This document shows positions 1 through 9,049 of a DNA stretch of 47,216 bases, in pieces (positions within the stretch are counted from its first letter, which is position 1; every line of letters begins with the position of its first letter). The notes under the pieces were generated by a model. It had not been told where the DNA came from and did no database searches. It worked only from the letters and a program-made list of their open reading frames with translations. Source of the DNA: an uncultured Verrucomicrobiota bacterium. GTDB lineage: Bacteria > Verrucomicrobiota > Verrucomicrobiia > Limisphaerales > UBA9464. A program made the position numbers and the translations under genes. The DNA lies in contig CAIJLV010000205.1 in the NCBI GenBank assembly GCA_903821635.1, positions 1-47,216 on the forward strand, read 5' to 3'.

Positions 1-1
1 C

Positions 2-1585
2 ACGGGCAACGCCTGGACCAACACCTACGCCTATGACTCGGCCCGGCGGCTGAGCAGCGTGGTGAGCCCCTCGGGCACGTTCAGCTACCAGTTCAGCGGT
101 CCCGGCAGCCTGGTGACCAAACTCACCCAGCCCGACGGGTTCTGGATCACGAACACCTTCGACAGCCGGGCGCGGCTCACGGACACGACGCTCTACGACA
201 ACACGAGCACGATCCTGAACCGGCACGGTTACACGCTGAACCACGCGCACCAGCGGACGATGGTCAGCCGCACCAACTACGCGTCCGCGGGGTTCAACAC
301 CTACGTCGATTACACCTACGACAACGCCGGGGAGATCCGCACGGCGAAGACGTGGCGCACGGGCACCAACCTGCTCGCCTGGAACTTTGACTACGGCTAT
401 GATGCCGGGTGGAACCTGCTCAAGCGGACGAACAACGTTACGGTCACGAGCTACACGATCAACAGCCTGAACCAGATCAGCAATGGGACCAGCCATGACA
501 GCAACGGGAACCTGACCTACCGCAGCGCGGCCGGGCAATACTACGACTATGACGACGAGAACCAGTTGGTGGAGACGCAGGTGACCGGCAGTTGGCAGGA
601 GACCTACACCTACGATGGCCGGGGCCGGCTGCGGGTGAAGCAGGTCCAGAACTGGACCGGCAGCGGCTGGGGCAGCCCGACCGAGACGCGCTACCTCTAC
701 GACGGGATGGTGATCGTGCAGGAGCGCAGCAGCAGCAACCACCCGCAGGTGACCTACACCCGCGGCACCGATCTCAGCGGCAGCCTCGACGGGGCCGGCG
801 GCATAGGCGGGCTGCTCAGCCGCGGCGCCCACGCCGGCTCCCCCAACTACCAGATCTCCAGCGCCGCCCACTATCACGCCGACGGCAACGGCAACGTGAC
901 GATGCTGGTGGGCAGCGGTTCACCCAGCATCAAGGCCTACTACAAATACGACCCGTTCGGCCGCACTCTCAGCAGCGGTGGCACGCTCGCCACCGCCAAC
1001 GTCATGCGCTTCAGCAGCAAACCGGTCGTAGGCGACTACTCCACGCTCTATTATTACGGCTATCGGTTCTATGAGCCGGCCATTCAGCGGTGGCTGAACC
1101 GGGATCCGATGGGGGAATGGGGTGGAATCAATCTCTATACCGCCCTCTACAACAAAACGCCTAACGGGATTGATCCCGACGGCCAGTGGGTTTGGGTAAT
1201 TCCATTTGCGCTTGGCGGATGGGGCGCAGAAAAAACAATAGACAAAGGGTATTCCGGGTATAAATCGTATGAATGTATAGCTGATACCAGAGATAACTAT
1301 AATGATGCTGTTAAAAGGCTTAACGCCAAATATGGCGACACTTGGCCTCTTTCTGTTTCCATGTATATGGATCAATGGCGGCGTGAGCTAATCCCTCAAT
1401 CAGGCCCTGCAATTGGAACCATCATCCGAACAACGCTAGGCACCAGTTTTACTGGCCCAGCAGCAAGGCCTCAACCCGGTAGCGCTAATGGCGGCTATTT
1501 CTGCAAGCCTAAACCCAAGGATATGTGCATAAAAGGGTCACTACCGGACCCTTCGCCAAACTATCAATCTGATCCAGCACCATGA
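2..1585 (+). CDS. RHS repeat-associated core domain protein with variable C-terminal tip (5' partial)
   Basis: The reading frame is open to the left edge, so the gene begins outside the window; the GTG at 59 is only an internal codon. YD repeats (for example YAYDSARR, YDGRGRLR, YDPFGRT) run to about 1110 and lead into the conserved RHS core end RFYEPAIQRWLNRDP...NLY, closing with DPDG at 1172-1183. RHS proteins are large surface or secreted shells that often carry a toxin or other variable module after this point. The tip here is the 133 codons from 1184 to 1582. I do not recognise it: it has several aromatic residues near its start and a cysteine-containing, proline-rich end. The tip is much more AT-rich than the core (19 of 60 bases are G/C at 1261-1320, against 39 of 60 at 841-900), which suggests separate acquisition. 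The stop codon overlaps the ATG of the next gene. The RHS assignment is firm; a toxin role for the tip is unproven. Confidence 0.9.
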   Translation, partial: TGNAWTNTYAYDSARRLSSVVSPSGTFSYQFSGPGSLVTKLTQPDGFWITNTFDSRARLTDTTLYDNTSTILNRHGYTLNHAHQRTMVSRTNYASAGFNTYVDYTYDNAGEIRTAKTWRTGTNLLAWNFDYGYDAGWNLLKRTNNVTVTSYTINSLNQISNGTSHDSNGNLTYRSAAGQYYDYDDENQLVETQVTGSWQETYTYDGRGRLRVKQVQNWTGSGWGSPTETRYLYDGMVIVQERSSSNHPQVTYTRGTDLSGSLDGAGGIGGLLSRGAHAGSPNYQISSAAHYHADGNGNVTMLVGSGSPSIKAYYKYDPFGRTLSSGGTLATANVMRFSSKPVVGDYSTLYYYGYRFYEPAIQRWLNRDPMGEWGGINLYTALYNKTPNGIDPDGQWVWVIPFALGGWGAEKTIDKGYSGYKSYECIADTRDNYNDAVKRLNAKYGDTWPLSVSMYMDQWRRELIPQSGPAIGTIIRTTLGTSFTGPAARPQPGSANGGYFCKPKPKDMCIKGSLPDPSPNYQSDPAP

Positions 1586-1905
1586 ACCGCATCCTTATGC
1601 ATGTTCGATTGTGGTTTGCTGCCGCATTTGCAATGGCAGCCGTAAATCTAACTGGTTCTGCAACACGATTATTGCAGGAGCGAGAATATCTCGCTTTGGC
1701 TTCATTGAAGCTGGGAACACTCGCTCCAGATAATGCATTGATCGCCGAGCGTATGAGCGCCATGCGCGAGGCTGTTGGTAGTTGCGGATTTCATTTCATG
1801 CACCTTCTCGTGATTGTTGCGACCTATCGAAGTGTCCGCCTCTTGCGGGCGGGTGACGGACAAGGTGTATGCAAACAGGCAGAACAACCTGACCTACAGG
1901 TATGA
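1582..1905 (+). CDS. Small hypothetical membrane protein overlapping the RHS stop; 3' end probably lost
   Basis: Its ATG overlaps the RHS stop codon (ATGA at 1582-1585), an arrangement that usually means translational coupling. The 107-residue product has two hydrophobic stretches, near residues 8-22 (WFAAAFAMAAV) and 70-84 (FHFMHLLVIVATY), with a charged middle part between them. From about 1850 the DNA is recognisable RHS coding sequence in another frame, so the last 18 or so residues are probably not native and the gene looks cut at its 3' end. Its place directly after a variable RHS tip is where an immunity or partner gene is expected, but I know no family match, so that role is inference from position. 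Like the tip, it is more AT-rich than the flanks. It could also be a chance open frame in an old rearrangement. Confidence 0.45.
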   Translation: MNRILMHVRLWFAAAFAMAAVNLTGSATRLLQEREYLALASLKLGTLAPDNALIAERMSAMREAVGSCGFHFMHLLVIVATYRSVRLLRAGDGQGVCKQAEQPDLQV

Positions 1906-2162
1906 CGGCCCTCAGCCGGCTGACGAACCGGTGGTCGCAGGCCAAGGGCAACGCCAAGTATGCCTACGACAAACGCGGCAGCCTCACGAATGTGGACTAC
2001 GCCAGCAGCACGGACCTGAAGTTCCAGTTCGACGCGCTGGGGCGGACCACGAACATGGTGGATGCCGCCGGCACCACGAAATACGGTTACACCAACGGCC
2101 TGCTGGCCTTCGAGGACGGCCCGTGGGCCAGCGACACGATCACCAACAGTTACAACGGCGCC
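1850..2162 (+). pseudogene. RHS core fragment, frameshifted and truncated at both ends
   Basis: Translated YD-type repeats reappear here without any start: VTDKVYANRQ and LTYRYD in one frame up to about 1906, then ALSRLTNRWS, YAYDKRGSLTN, FDALGRTTNMVDA and GPWASDTITNSYNGAR in the next. The change of frame falls at 1904-1908 (TAT GAC G GCC), where a single extra base breaks the repeat YRYD-ALSRLTNRW. The fragment stops abruptly at about 2162, where the sequence becomes an integrase fragment on the opposite strand. It is an internal slice of an RHS repeat region, not a tip, so it is best read as debris from recombination between RHS copies or displacement of an earlier RHS 3' end. No promoter or start is visible. 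Confidence 0.7.
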
Positions 2163-2597
2163 CGGCAGCCAGCCCATGGCGACGCAAAAGTTGTGCAGCC
2201 GCCGGAGCTGGATGTGCGTGCTCACCGGTTCGGCCCGCAGGGCGGCCAGCAGGTGTTCCGGCTGCGTCTCCAGCAGCCGGCGCGGATATAGCGTCGCCAA
2301 GGCTTGGTCCCGGCTCGCCCAGTGCCAGCGTTCCCGCGTGGCGCCGCGCTTGGTGTCGATCAGGGCGTCGATGGCCTCGCGCCAGGTGCGCGTGGCGATC
2401 AGCGGGTCGCTGGCCGTGAGGTAGGCGCGGGCGAGTTGCAGGTTCAGGGCGGGCTGGCGGGCCGCCTCGTTGCGGGCGTGCAACAGGGTCCGGGCCGCGG
2501 CCTCGTCCTTGGTGCGGAGGCTGGTTTGCTTGCCGGTCGCGGTGTCTTCGCAGTAGTAGGTGCCCTGGCGGAGGAACAGTCGGTAGTGTGCTTTCAT
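2163..2597 (-). pseudogene. Site-specific (tyrosine-type) integrase, N-terminal fragment only
   Basis: The first 145 codons from ATG 2597 resemble the N-terminal part of integrases I associate with Verrucomicrobia: MKAHYRLF..., YYCEDTATGKQ, SLRTKDEA, then a helical core-binding region ending HNFCVAMGWLP. After MGWLP, at about 2163, the frame runs into the reverse complement of the RHS fragment, so the whole catalytic domain with its R-H-R-Y residues is missing. The longer open frame down to 1824 is therefore a chimera of integrase and antisense RHS, not a real protein. Families of this type are about 350-400 residues long. An ATG at 2615 would add six residues; 2597 fits the family start better. 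Integrase identity rests on remembered family sequence and should be confirmed by a search. Confidence 0.65.
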
Positions 2598-2836
2598 GGC
2601 TCGGTGCCGGAACACTCTGCCCCAGTCCGCACCGTCCGCGTGAGCGGGTGGCGGGCGGGTAGCCGCGGAGTTGGCCAGAATGCTGGCGGAGTGGTGTGTT
2701 CCCCCCCGCCAACCCTGACACTTCCACTGACACCTGCCCCCGCCGACTTCGCAACCCCTTGCAGCGCAAGCCGCAATCTCAAGGGCATTCTGCCGGCGGG
2801 AAGCAGGGCGCCCTCAGTCCGGCCGCCCCCAGCGCC

Positions 2837-5143
2837 TCACGGCACCTCCTGCCACGCATTGGCCCGCGGCGACGCGAGCACCGACTTCCGGCCATCCGTT
2901 CGGATCACCTCGACGCGCGTGGGCACGGCCGCGCCCAACCCAAAATGCAGCCGCGCTGGGCTTTGCGAGCGAAACGAATCACCAACCACTAGCCAGCGGA
3001 CGTGTTTCCGGCCCGCCGTCTGCACTTCGACCCGGGCGCCCAAGTCCGCAGCGGTGAGTTGGATTCCGAGCCAGTTGCGGCTGGGGACGGGGAGTTCGTT
3101 GCGCCAGACTAGTAGGCGCTGCCGGGCCACAGGAAACTGCTCAAACGTCGTGACGGCCAGATCCAAGCGGCCGTCGCCGTCAAAGTCGTCCGCGACCAAA
3201 TTCCGGCAGTCAGCGGTTTCCGCGACGCCCAATAACCAGGCCACTTCGCGCGGCGGCCCCTGCCCGATCGACAGCCGGAATTCGTTCGCCTGCCAGCCAC
3301 CGTAGCTAGCTTGGGCGGCGCGCCGCCGGCCGGCCGCGTTGCGAAAAAACAAGTCGGCCACCGGGGCATTGGTCGAACCGGCGACAAACAAGTCGTGCCG
3401 CCAGAACTGGCGCTCATAATCCCGCACGCTCGCAAGCGTCTCGTGCCCATTGGCCACGGCGAGGTCGAGTTCCCCGTCGTTGTTGAAATCGCTCCACGCA
3501 CAACCCCACGTCCACCCCGTGTGCCGCAGCGATTCCGCCAAGGCGTCGTTTACCCCGCGAAACCCCGCGCCTTCAAAGGCGAGCAAGCGATTGCCGTGCA
3601 CCATCGCGGCCCGCCGAGCAAAGCCAGCCAACCCGCGGCCCGGCAAGGGACGGTCTAATCCGAGGGCGTTGAGTCGCTCCGCGACGGGCGAATCCATACC
3701 CAGCAACAACAACTCGGGCCGGGCGTCGCCATTCGGGTCATTGAAGGCGTGCGCCATGCCAAAGGCGTGTCGGGCTTCGCCTAGGGATTCGGTCACGTCG
3801 GTAAAATGCCCCCGCCCGTCGTTGCGAAATATGTCCACCCCGGCGAAATCGCTCACGTTGATCAGGTCGAGGTCCCCATCGCCGTCGTAATCCAAGAACG
3901 AAGCGCTGTAAGTCCGCCGCTGCGCTTTCACTGCCAAGCCGGACGCGGCCGTGCCGTCGGAGAACTGACCGTGGCCGTCATTCAGCAGCAGGTAGCTCGC
4001 AAACCCATCTTGGGCATCAAACCACGGAGTCGGGAATTGGCCGCCCTGATACGGGAGCTTGTATTGGGCGAGCCAGACATCCAGATCACCGTCGCCCTCC
4101 ACGTCGCCTACCGCCAACACCTGCGGATGTTTCAACGGCTGCGGGGCGAGCCACGCCGGCCGCAGGGGCGTTACCAGCCGCCCTTCGTCGTTGAGCGCGG
4201 CTAGGGCCAATCCCGCAGACGTGCCCAACCACAATTCGCGCCGACCAGTGCTGGCAGTTGCCGTCAGCGCGGCGGCAAAAATCCGTTCCGGCGGCAGCCC
4301 GGGAAACGGTTCCGCGACCCAGGTTCGCCCACCGGCCTCAGCCCGGTTGCGCCACACCCGCCCCGCACCGACAAGCAGGAGTTCGGAAAAGCCATCGCCC
4401 TCCAAATCCGCGCCCAGCAAGGGATCGGTGAACACGGTGTGCCGCGGAACAGGAATCTCGGCCTCCAACCACCGCCGGAAGGGCGGCGGCCCGACTCGCC
4501 GAGCCCAGTCGAGCGCTTCAACCCACACCTCCACAGGCGTGTATTCCGCGCCGTCGCCCGACGCCCAACGCACCCGCAAACGAGCGCTGAGTTGCACCCG
4601 TTCAAGTCCGTCTGCGCGACTGAGGTGGGCGGTGACTTCGACTTGAGAATGGGCCGCGGTGCCCGCCTGCGCCGGTTGGTGGGCCGGCAATCGCCAGTGG
4701 GAATGGGCCAGTTTCCAGCCCGCTTCCCGCAGTGAATCCAACCACGCCCGCCACACTTCGCCGCTCCAAGCTTGGTTGGCCGGGCCAGTGAAGTGGGCGA
4801 ATTGAATTTCCGCCTCGCCGAGTGTGCGGGTGGACTGGCCGGGCAGATGCAGTTGGGTCAACGGCAGTTCGGCCAAGGGCAGCCACGGATCGGCTTCTCG
4901 ATTCAGCGCGTCCCACAGTTGAAAAACCTGATCTTCGGCTTTTTCGGCGTCGAGTTCCGCGCTCCATTCGCGGCGGACAAACTCGTTTTCGGCCGCTTCA
5001 AGGCGCAGGAATTCCCCCACCACAGCGGCGGGGTGCGCCGGCGGCGCCGCGGGGCCACGGCGCGCGCGGTGCAACTGCCAGGCGCTGAGCCCGCCGACCA
5101 AGACGAGGCCCAACGTGACCCGGCGAAGGAAAACGGAGTCCAT
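2837..5143 (-). CDS. Membrane-anchored FG-GAP/VCBS repeat protein with ASPIC/UnbV C-terminal domain
   Basis: A 768-residue protein starting at ATG 5143 with a single N-terminal hydrophobic segment (VTLGLVLVGGLSAW) behind FLRR, so it is exported and probably anchored. Residues about 40-240 form an unassigned domain. Then come at least six calcium-binding beta-propeller motifs of the form DxxGDGxxDL (DLEGDGFSEL, DVEGDGDLDV, DYDGDGDLDL, DPNGDARPEL, DFNNDGELDL, DFDGDGRLDL). The last 80 or so residues match ASPIC/UnbV (NWLGIQL...GARVEV...SFRSQSPARLHFGLG), a domain found at the end of many VCBS proteins and of unclear function. The frame stays open up to 5380, but that would overlap the divergent cytochrome gene, and the signal anchor argues for 5143. 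The 85-bp gap to the divergent octaheme cytochrome gene may hold shared promoters. Domain calls are secure; the biological role is unknown. Confidence 0.85.
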   Translation of the reverse strand: MDSVFLRRVTLGLVLVGGLSAWQLHRARRGPAAPPAHPAAVVGEFLRLEAAENEFVRREWSAELDAEKAEDQVFQLWDALNREADPWLPLAELPLTQLHLPGQSTRTLGEAEIQFAHFTGPANQAWSGEVWRAWLDSLREAGWKLAHSHWRLPAHQPAQAGTAAHSQVEVTAHLSRADGLERVQLSARLRVRWASGDGAEYTPVEVWVEALDWARRVGPPPFRRWLEAEIPVPRHTVFTDPLLGADLEGDGFSELLLVGAGRVWRNRAEAGGRTWVAEPFPGLPPERIFAAALTATASTGRRELWLGTSAGLALAALNDEGRLVTPLRPAWLAPQPLKHPQVLAVGDVEGDGDLDVWLAQYKLPYQGGQFPTPWFDAQDGFASYLLLNDGHGQFSDGTAASGLAVKAQRRTYSASFLDYDGDGDLDLINVSDFAGVDIFRNDGRGHFTDVTESLGEARHAFGMAHAFNDPNGDARPELLLLGMDSPVAERLNALGLDRPLPGRGLAGFARRAAMVHGNRLLAFEGAGFRGVNDALAESLRHTGWTWGCAWSDFNNDGELDLAVANGHETLASVRDYERQFWRHDLFVAGSTNAPVADLFFRNAAGRRRAAQASYGGWQANEFRLSIGQGPPREVAWLLGVAETADCRNLVADDFDGDGRLDLAVTTFEQFPVARQRLLVWRNELPVPSRNWLGIQLTAADLGARVEVQTAGRKHVRWLVVGDSFRSQSPARLHFGLGAAVPTRVEVIRTDGRKSVLASPRANAWQEVP

Positions 5144-5228
5144 GGTGCAGGCCTGTGTTCGCAGAAGGGAGCGGGCGGACGCAAGCCGCACCGTTGCCTT
5201 GAACCCCGAGTTCGGCTCATAAAGAGAC

Positions 5229-7142
5229 GTGCCCCGAATTTCCGTTTCCTTCTGGCTGCTGGCTGTGTGGCTGGGACTCGGCTGGGGTTGTTCGCGCGAA
5301 GAGCCGCCAACAACGCCCCCGAATCCAACCGCAGTCGAAACCAACGCGCCGCAATCGACGGCGGCCCCGGACGAATTCAATTCCGGTCAAGTGCGAGAGG
5401 GCGGCCCGGCCGGCTACGTGGGTTCGGCGGCATGCCAAAAATGCCACGAAGACCAGTTCGCCAGTTGGCACCGGACATATCACCGCACGATGACCCAGTT
5501 CGCCACGCCGGCGACCGTGCAGGCAAATTTCAAGGATCAGACCCTGACCAACAACGGCATCCGGTTTGGGCTGTCGCAGCATGGGGAAGAGCTCCGGGTG
5601 CGGATGGAACGGTTGGCGGCGCCCGCAACTTCGGATGCCGCGCCCGCGGCCTTGGAAACGCGGGTCAGCCTCGTCACCGGTTCCCATCACATGCAGGTCT
5701 TCTGGGTGCCGGGTGGCGACGGCAACACGCAGCTTGGATTTCCGTTCACTTGGCTGATTCCCGAGGCGCGCTGGGTGCCGCGCAACGCGACGTTCATCCG
5801 CCCCCCGGGATTCCAGCATCAATCAGAGATTTGGAACGTGACGTGCAGCCGCTGCCATTCGACCGGGATTGAACCGCGCGTGGACACCGCCCGCCACCTT
5901 ATGGACAGCCGGGCGGCCGAATTGGGCATTTCGTGCGAAGCCTGCCACGGCCCCGGCGAACGCCACGTGCTCGCCCGCCGAACCGCCCCCCGCGATTCAG
6001 CGAAGCCCGACGGAGCCACCTTGCGGCAGGAAATCATTCACCCGGAGCGGCTCGATGGAAAACACGCGTCGGAAGTCTGCGGTTTCTGCCATTCGATGAA
6101 GTGGATCGACCGCACGGAACCTTGGCGGGCCAATGGCTTCCGGTTCCGGCCGGGCGACGAGCTCACCGCCACCACGCCGCTGATTCAGCCGGCGAACGCC
6201 CACACTGTGCCCGGGCTCAAGGAGTATCTCGCCAAGAACCCGGACGTGCTGGCTGACTTTTTCTGGAGCGATGGAATGGGGCGGGTAAGTGGCCGAGAAT
6301 ACAACGGCATCGCCCAGTCACCGTGTTTTCAAGGCGGGAAGTTTTCCTGCTTGTCGTGCCACTCCCTGCACGCAAGCGAACCTGCGGATTTGCTGGCGCG
6401 GGACCGTGGTGACCACCGGGCCTGCACTCAATGCCACGAACAGTTCCGCGAACCCACGGCACGGCAACGCCACACCCACCACTTGGCCGACTCCACCGGG
6501 AGCGATTGCTATAACTGCCACCTACCGCACACGACCTACGGCGTGCTGAGCGCCATCCGCAGCCATCAGGTCAGCAGTCCGCGCGTGGCCGAGCATTTGG
6601 CCACGGGACGCCCCAACGCGTGCAATCTCTGTCATCTCGATAAACCACTGGCGTGGACGGCGGACCACCTCACGAAGTGGTATCGGCAGCCCTTACCCGA
6701 ACTCAACGAAACTCGCCGAACCGTCGCCGAAGCGGTGCGCTTGGCGTTTGCCGGAGATGCCGGCCAGCGGGCGCTGATCGCGTGGCATCTGGGTTGGGAA
6801 CCGGCACGAAAGACCGCGGGTGAACAATGGATTCCACCGATCCTCGGAGCCCTGCTGGATGATCCGTATGCCGCCGTGCGTTGCGTGGCGGGACGATCCC
6901 TCCAACCGATGCCCGGCATGATCCCGCCAGGCTACGATTTCGTGCTCGAACCGGGCGAACGACCGCCGGCTTGGGCTCTCGTCTGGACGGCTTGGCAGCA
7001 GGCACTGGCTGCAGCCGGCCCCGACGCGCGCCGACTGCCGGCGGAAGTCTTGGTGCAACCGGGCCCGGAGCCGCCCACCGATGGGCTTTTGGGCGAATTA
7101 CTCCGGGCCCGGGATCATCGGCCCATGCGATTGCGGGAATAG
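5229..7142 (+). CDS. Exported multiheme c-type cytochrome with eight CxxCH motifs
   Basis: The 637-residue product begins at GTG 5229 with a signal sequence (ISVSFWLLAVWLGLGWG) followed by Cys21. That could be lipidated, although the lipobox is not canonical (GWG-C). Eight heme c motifs start at residues 69, 206, 236, 284, 374, 399, 427 and 465: CQKCH, CSRCH, CEACH, CGFCH, CLSCH, CTQCH, CYNCH and CNLCH. Extra histidines between them (HRTYHRT, GSHHMQ, RQRHTHH) could be distal ligands. The layout resembles the cytochrome c554 / multiheme nitrite-hydroxylamine superfamily fold, but I cannot assign a substrate. The C-terminal 150 residues carry no heme and include a HEAT-like stretch (LLDDPYAAVRCVAGRSL). 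It is divergent from one UnbV/VCBS gene and about 2.3 kb from another; such genes often sit together in PVC bacteria. An electron-transfer role is near certain; the enzyme activity is unknown. Confidence 0.85.
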   Translation: MPRISVSFWLLAVWLGLGWGCSREEPPTTPPNPTAVETNAPQSTAAPDEFNSGQVREGGPAGYVGSAACQKCHEDQFASWHRTYHRTMTQFATPATVQANFKDQTLTNNGIRFGLSQHGEELRVRMERLAAPATSDAAPAALETRVSLVTGSHHMQVFWVPGGDGNTQLGFPFTWLIPEARWVPRNATFIRPPGFQHQSEIWNVTCSRCHSTGIEPRVDTARHLMDSRAAELGISCEACHGPGERHVLARRTAPRDSAKPDGATLRQEIIHPERLDGKHASEVCGFCHSMKWIDRTEPWRANGFRFRPGDELTATTPLIQPANAHTVPGLKEYLAKNPDVLADFFWSDGMGRVSGREYNGIAQSPCFQGGKFSCLSCHSLHASEPADLLARDRGDHRACTQCHEQFREPTARQRHTHHLADSTGSDCYNCHLPHTTYGVLSAIRSHQVSSPRVAEHLATGRPNACNLCHLDKPLAWTADHLTKWYRQPLPELNETRRTVAEAVRLAFAGDAGQRALIAWHLGWEPARKTAGEQWIPPILGALLDDPYAAVRCVAGRSLQPMPGMIPPGYDFVLEPGERPPAWALVWTAWQQALAAAGPDARRLPAEVLVQPGPEPPTDGLLGELLRARDHRPMRLRE

Positions 7143-7161
7143 TCTCCGCGGAAAAGAACAA

Positions 7162-7189
7162 GGCCGGGCAATCGTGCGATTGCCCGGCC
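7162..7189 (-). terminator. Strong hairpin between convergent genes; intrinsic terminator for typA
   Basis: A perfect 13-bp inverted repeat (7162-7174 with 7177-7189) is separated by only two bases. On the minus strand the hairpin is followed by TTGTTCTTTT, a U-rich tract, so it fits a rho-independent terminator for typA (stop at 7214). On the plus strand no U-tract follows, so it would stop the cytochrome gene less efficiently. Confidence 0.75.
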
Positions 7190-7213
7190 TGAGGGGTCAA
7201 ACTTCGAGGGCGA

Positions 7214-9049
7214 CTACTCGCTCACGAACTTGATCTGGCGGCTCTTCTCCGAACGTTTCCGGGAGTTTTCGTCCAAGATCTTCTTCCGTAGGCGGAGGCT
7301 CTTGGGGGTGGCTTCGACGTATTCGTCCACGTCGATGTATTCCAAGGCCCGTTCGAGACTGAGCTTCATCGGCGCATTGAGCTGGATGCCCTTGCCGTCG
7401 CCCTGCGAACGCATGTTGGTGAGTTTCTTTTCCTTCACCGGGTTGACCATGATGTCGTCTTCGCGGGCATTTTCACCGACGATCATGCCGACGTAGATTG
7501 GGTCCTTGGGTTCGACCATGAGGCGTCCGCGTTCCTGCACCATGTTCAGCGCGTAGGAAGTGGCTTCGCCGGAGTCCATCGAGACGAGTGACCCGTTCTT
7601 ACGGGCCGGAATCGAGCCGCGATCTTCGCCGTATTCGTGGAAGAGATGGCTCATTACCCCCATACCCTTGGTCGAATTGACCAAGTCAGTCTCGAAGCCG
7701 ATCAAACCACGCATCGGGATCAGCGCCTCCAACGAGACCTGGTTGCCGACGTGGTTCATGTTCGTGATCTGGGCTTTACGGTTGGAGAGATTCTCCATGA
7801 TCCCGCCCAAATTCTCCGTGGGGATTTCCACGAAAAGTTTCTCGATGGGCTCGAGCGCGTTCCCTTCGGCGTCCTTCTTCCAAAGCACTTCCGGACGGGA
7901 GACGAGCACCTCAAAGCCTTCGCGGCGCATCTGCTCGACGAGGATCGCAATCTGCATCTCGCCGCGGCCAGCGACCGAGAAGATCTTCGGATCACTGGTC
8001 TGGGCCACCCGCAGGGCGACGTTGGTGCGAATTTCCTTCACCAAGCGATCCCAAATGTTTCGGGCGGTGACGAGTTTGCCTTCTTGGCCAGCAAGCGGAC
8101 CGTCGTTGACCGCGAACTCCATCTGAATCGTCGGCGGATCGATAGGAATGTAGGGCAGCGCGGGACGGGTCTCGGAGTCACAGATGCTCTCGCCGATGAA
8201 CACTTCCTCGAAGCCGGTAAGGCCGACGATGTCACCCGCGTGCGCTTCGGTAATCTCAATCCGCTTCATACCCTCGAAGTGGTAGATGGCGGTGATCTTG
8301 CCCTTGCTCACCCGGCCATGACCGTGGCGGCAGATGGCGGGATCGCCGACCTTGACCTTACCTTCGTGGATCTTTCCGAAAGCGATTCGGCCCAAATAAT
8401 CGCTGTAATCCAAGTTGGCGACCAGCAATTGAAAACCTTCGCCCGCGTGCGCCCGAGGCGGCGGGATGTGCTTCACGATCGCGTCGAAGAGCGGCTCCAT
8501 GGTGCCCGTGACGTGCTCCAATTCGAGCTTCGCATAGCCCTGCTTGGCGGAGCAGTAGATGAACGGGAAGTCGAGTTGCTCGTCGGTTGCGTTGAGGCTC
8601 ATGAAGAGCTCAAACACTTGGTCGAGCACCTTCTTGGGATTGGCGTTATCGCGGTCGATCTTATTGATGACCACGATGGGCTTCGCCCCGGCTTCAAGGG
8701 CCTTGCGCAGCACGAAACGCGTCTGAGCTTGGGGGCCTTCCGCCGAATCCACCACCAACAGCACGCCGTCGATCATGTTCATGATCCGCTCCACCTCGCC
8801 ACCGAAGTCGGCGTGGCCCGGAGTGTCTACGATGTTGATGTGGTAATTCTTGTATTTGAAAGCCGCGTTCTTTGCGCGGATCGTGATGCCCTTCTCCCGT
8901 TCGAGGTCCATCGAGTCCATCAGTCGCTCGACCTGAGTCTCGGCTTGGTTGGCCCGGTAGGTTCCGGATTGTTTGAGTAGGCAATCCACCAGCGTTGTCT
9001 TGCCGTGATCAACGTGGGCGATGATGGCGATGTTACGGATGTGCTGCAT
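7214..9049 (-). CDS. typA: Ribosome-associated translational GTPase TypA/BipA
   Basis: The 611-residue product from ATG 9049 has the full TypA architecture. The G domain carries G1 [10 protein letters not shown]2 in the KGITI region, G3 [15 protein letters not shown]4 NKIDR and G5 CSAKQG. It is followed by EF-Tu-like domain II and EF-G-like domains III and V, with the TypA hallmarks [19 protein letters not shown] and RGLIGFETD, and a C-terminal domain ending near LRLRKK. TypA is a cytosolic GTPase that binds the 70S ribosome and aids 50S assembly and growth under stress. ATG 9049 is preferred over 9064 or 9091 because GGGAG lies about eight bases upstream and the family begins [19 protein letters not shown]. 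It has no functional link to its neighbours and appears to be a single-gene unit. Confidence 0.97.
   Translation of the reverse strand: MQHIRNIAIIAHVDHGKTTLVDCLLKQSGTYRANQAETQVERLMDSMDLEREKGITIRAKNAAFKYKNYHINIVDTPGHADFGGEVERIMNMIDGVLLVVDSAEGPQAQTRFVLRKALEAGAKPIVVINKIDRDNANPKKVLDQVFELFMSLNATDEQLDFPFIYCSAKQGYAKLELEHVTGTMEPLFDAIVKHIPPPRAHAGEGFQLLVANLDYSDYLGRIAFGKIHEGKVKVGDPAICRHGHGRVSKGKITAIYHFEGMKRIEITEAHAGDIVGLTGFEEVFIGESICDSETRPALPYIPIDPPTIQMEFAVNDGPLAGQEGKLVTARNIWDRLVKEIRTNVALRVAQTSDPKIFSVAGRGEMQIAILVEQMRREGFEVLVSRPEVLWKKDAEGNALEPIEKLFVEIPTENLGGIMENLSNRKAQITNMNHVGNQVSLEALIPMRGLIGFETDLVNSTKGMGVMSHLFHEYGEDRGSIPARKNGSLVSMDSGEATSYALNMVQERGRLMVEPKDPIYVGMIVGENAREDDIMVNPVKEKKLTNMRSQGDGKGIQLNAPMKLSLERALEYIDVDEYVEATPKSLRLRKKILDENSRKRSEKSRQIKFVSE

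Noticed and set aside
592..1375. Long overlapping frames inside the RHS gene (plus 592-1074, minus 920-1375)
   Set aside because: They lie within clear RHS coding sequence, are rich in Arg/Gln/Pro or antisense, and have no domain.
1824..2615. A 263-residue open frame on the minus strand
   Set aside because: Only residues up to about 151 look like integrase; the rest is the reverse complement of RHS repeats. It is a chimeric frame, so only the integrase part is reported, as a fragment.
5144..5380. Extension of the first UnbV gene to 5380
   Set aside because: It would overlap the divergent cytochrome gene by about 150 bases and displace the N-terminal membrane anchor into the interior.
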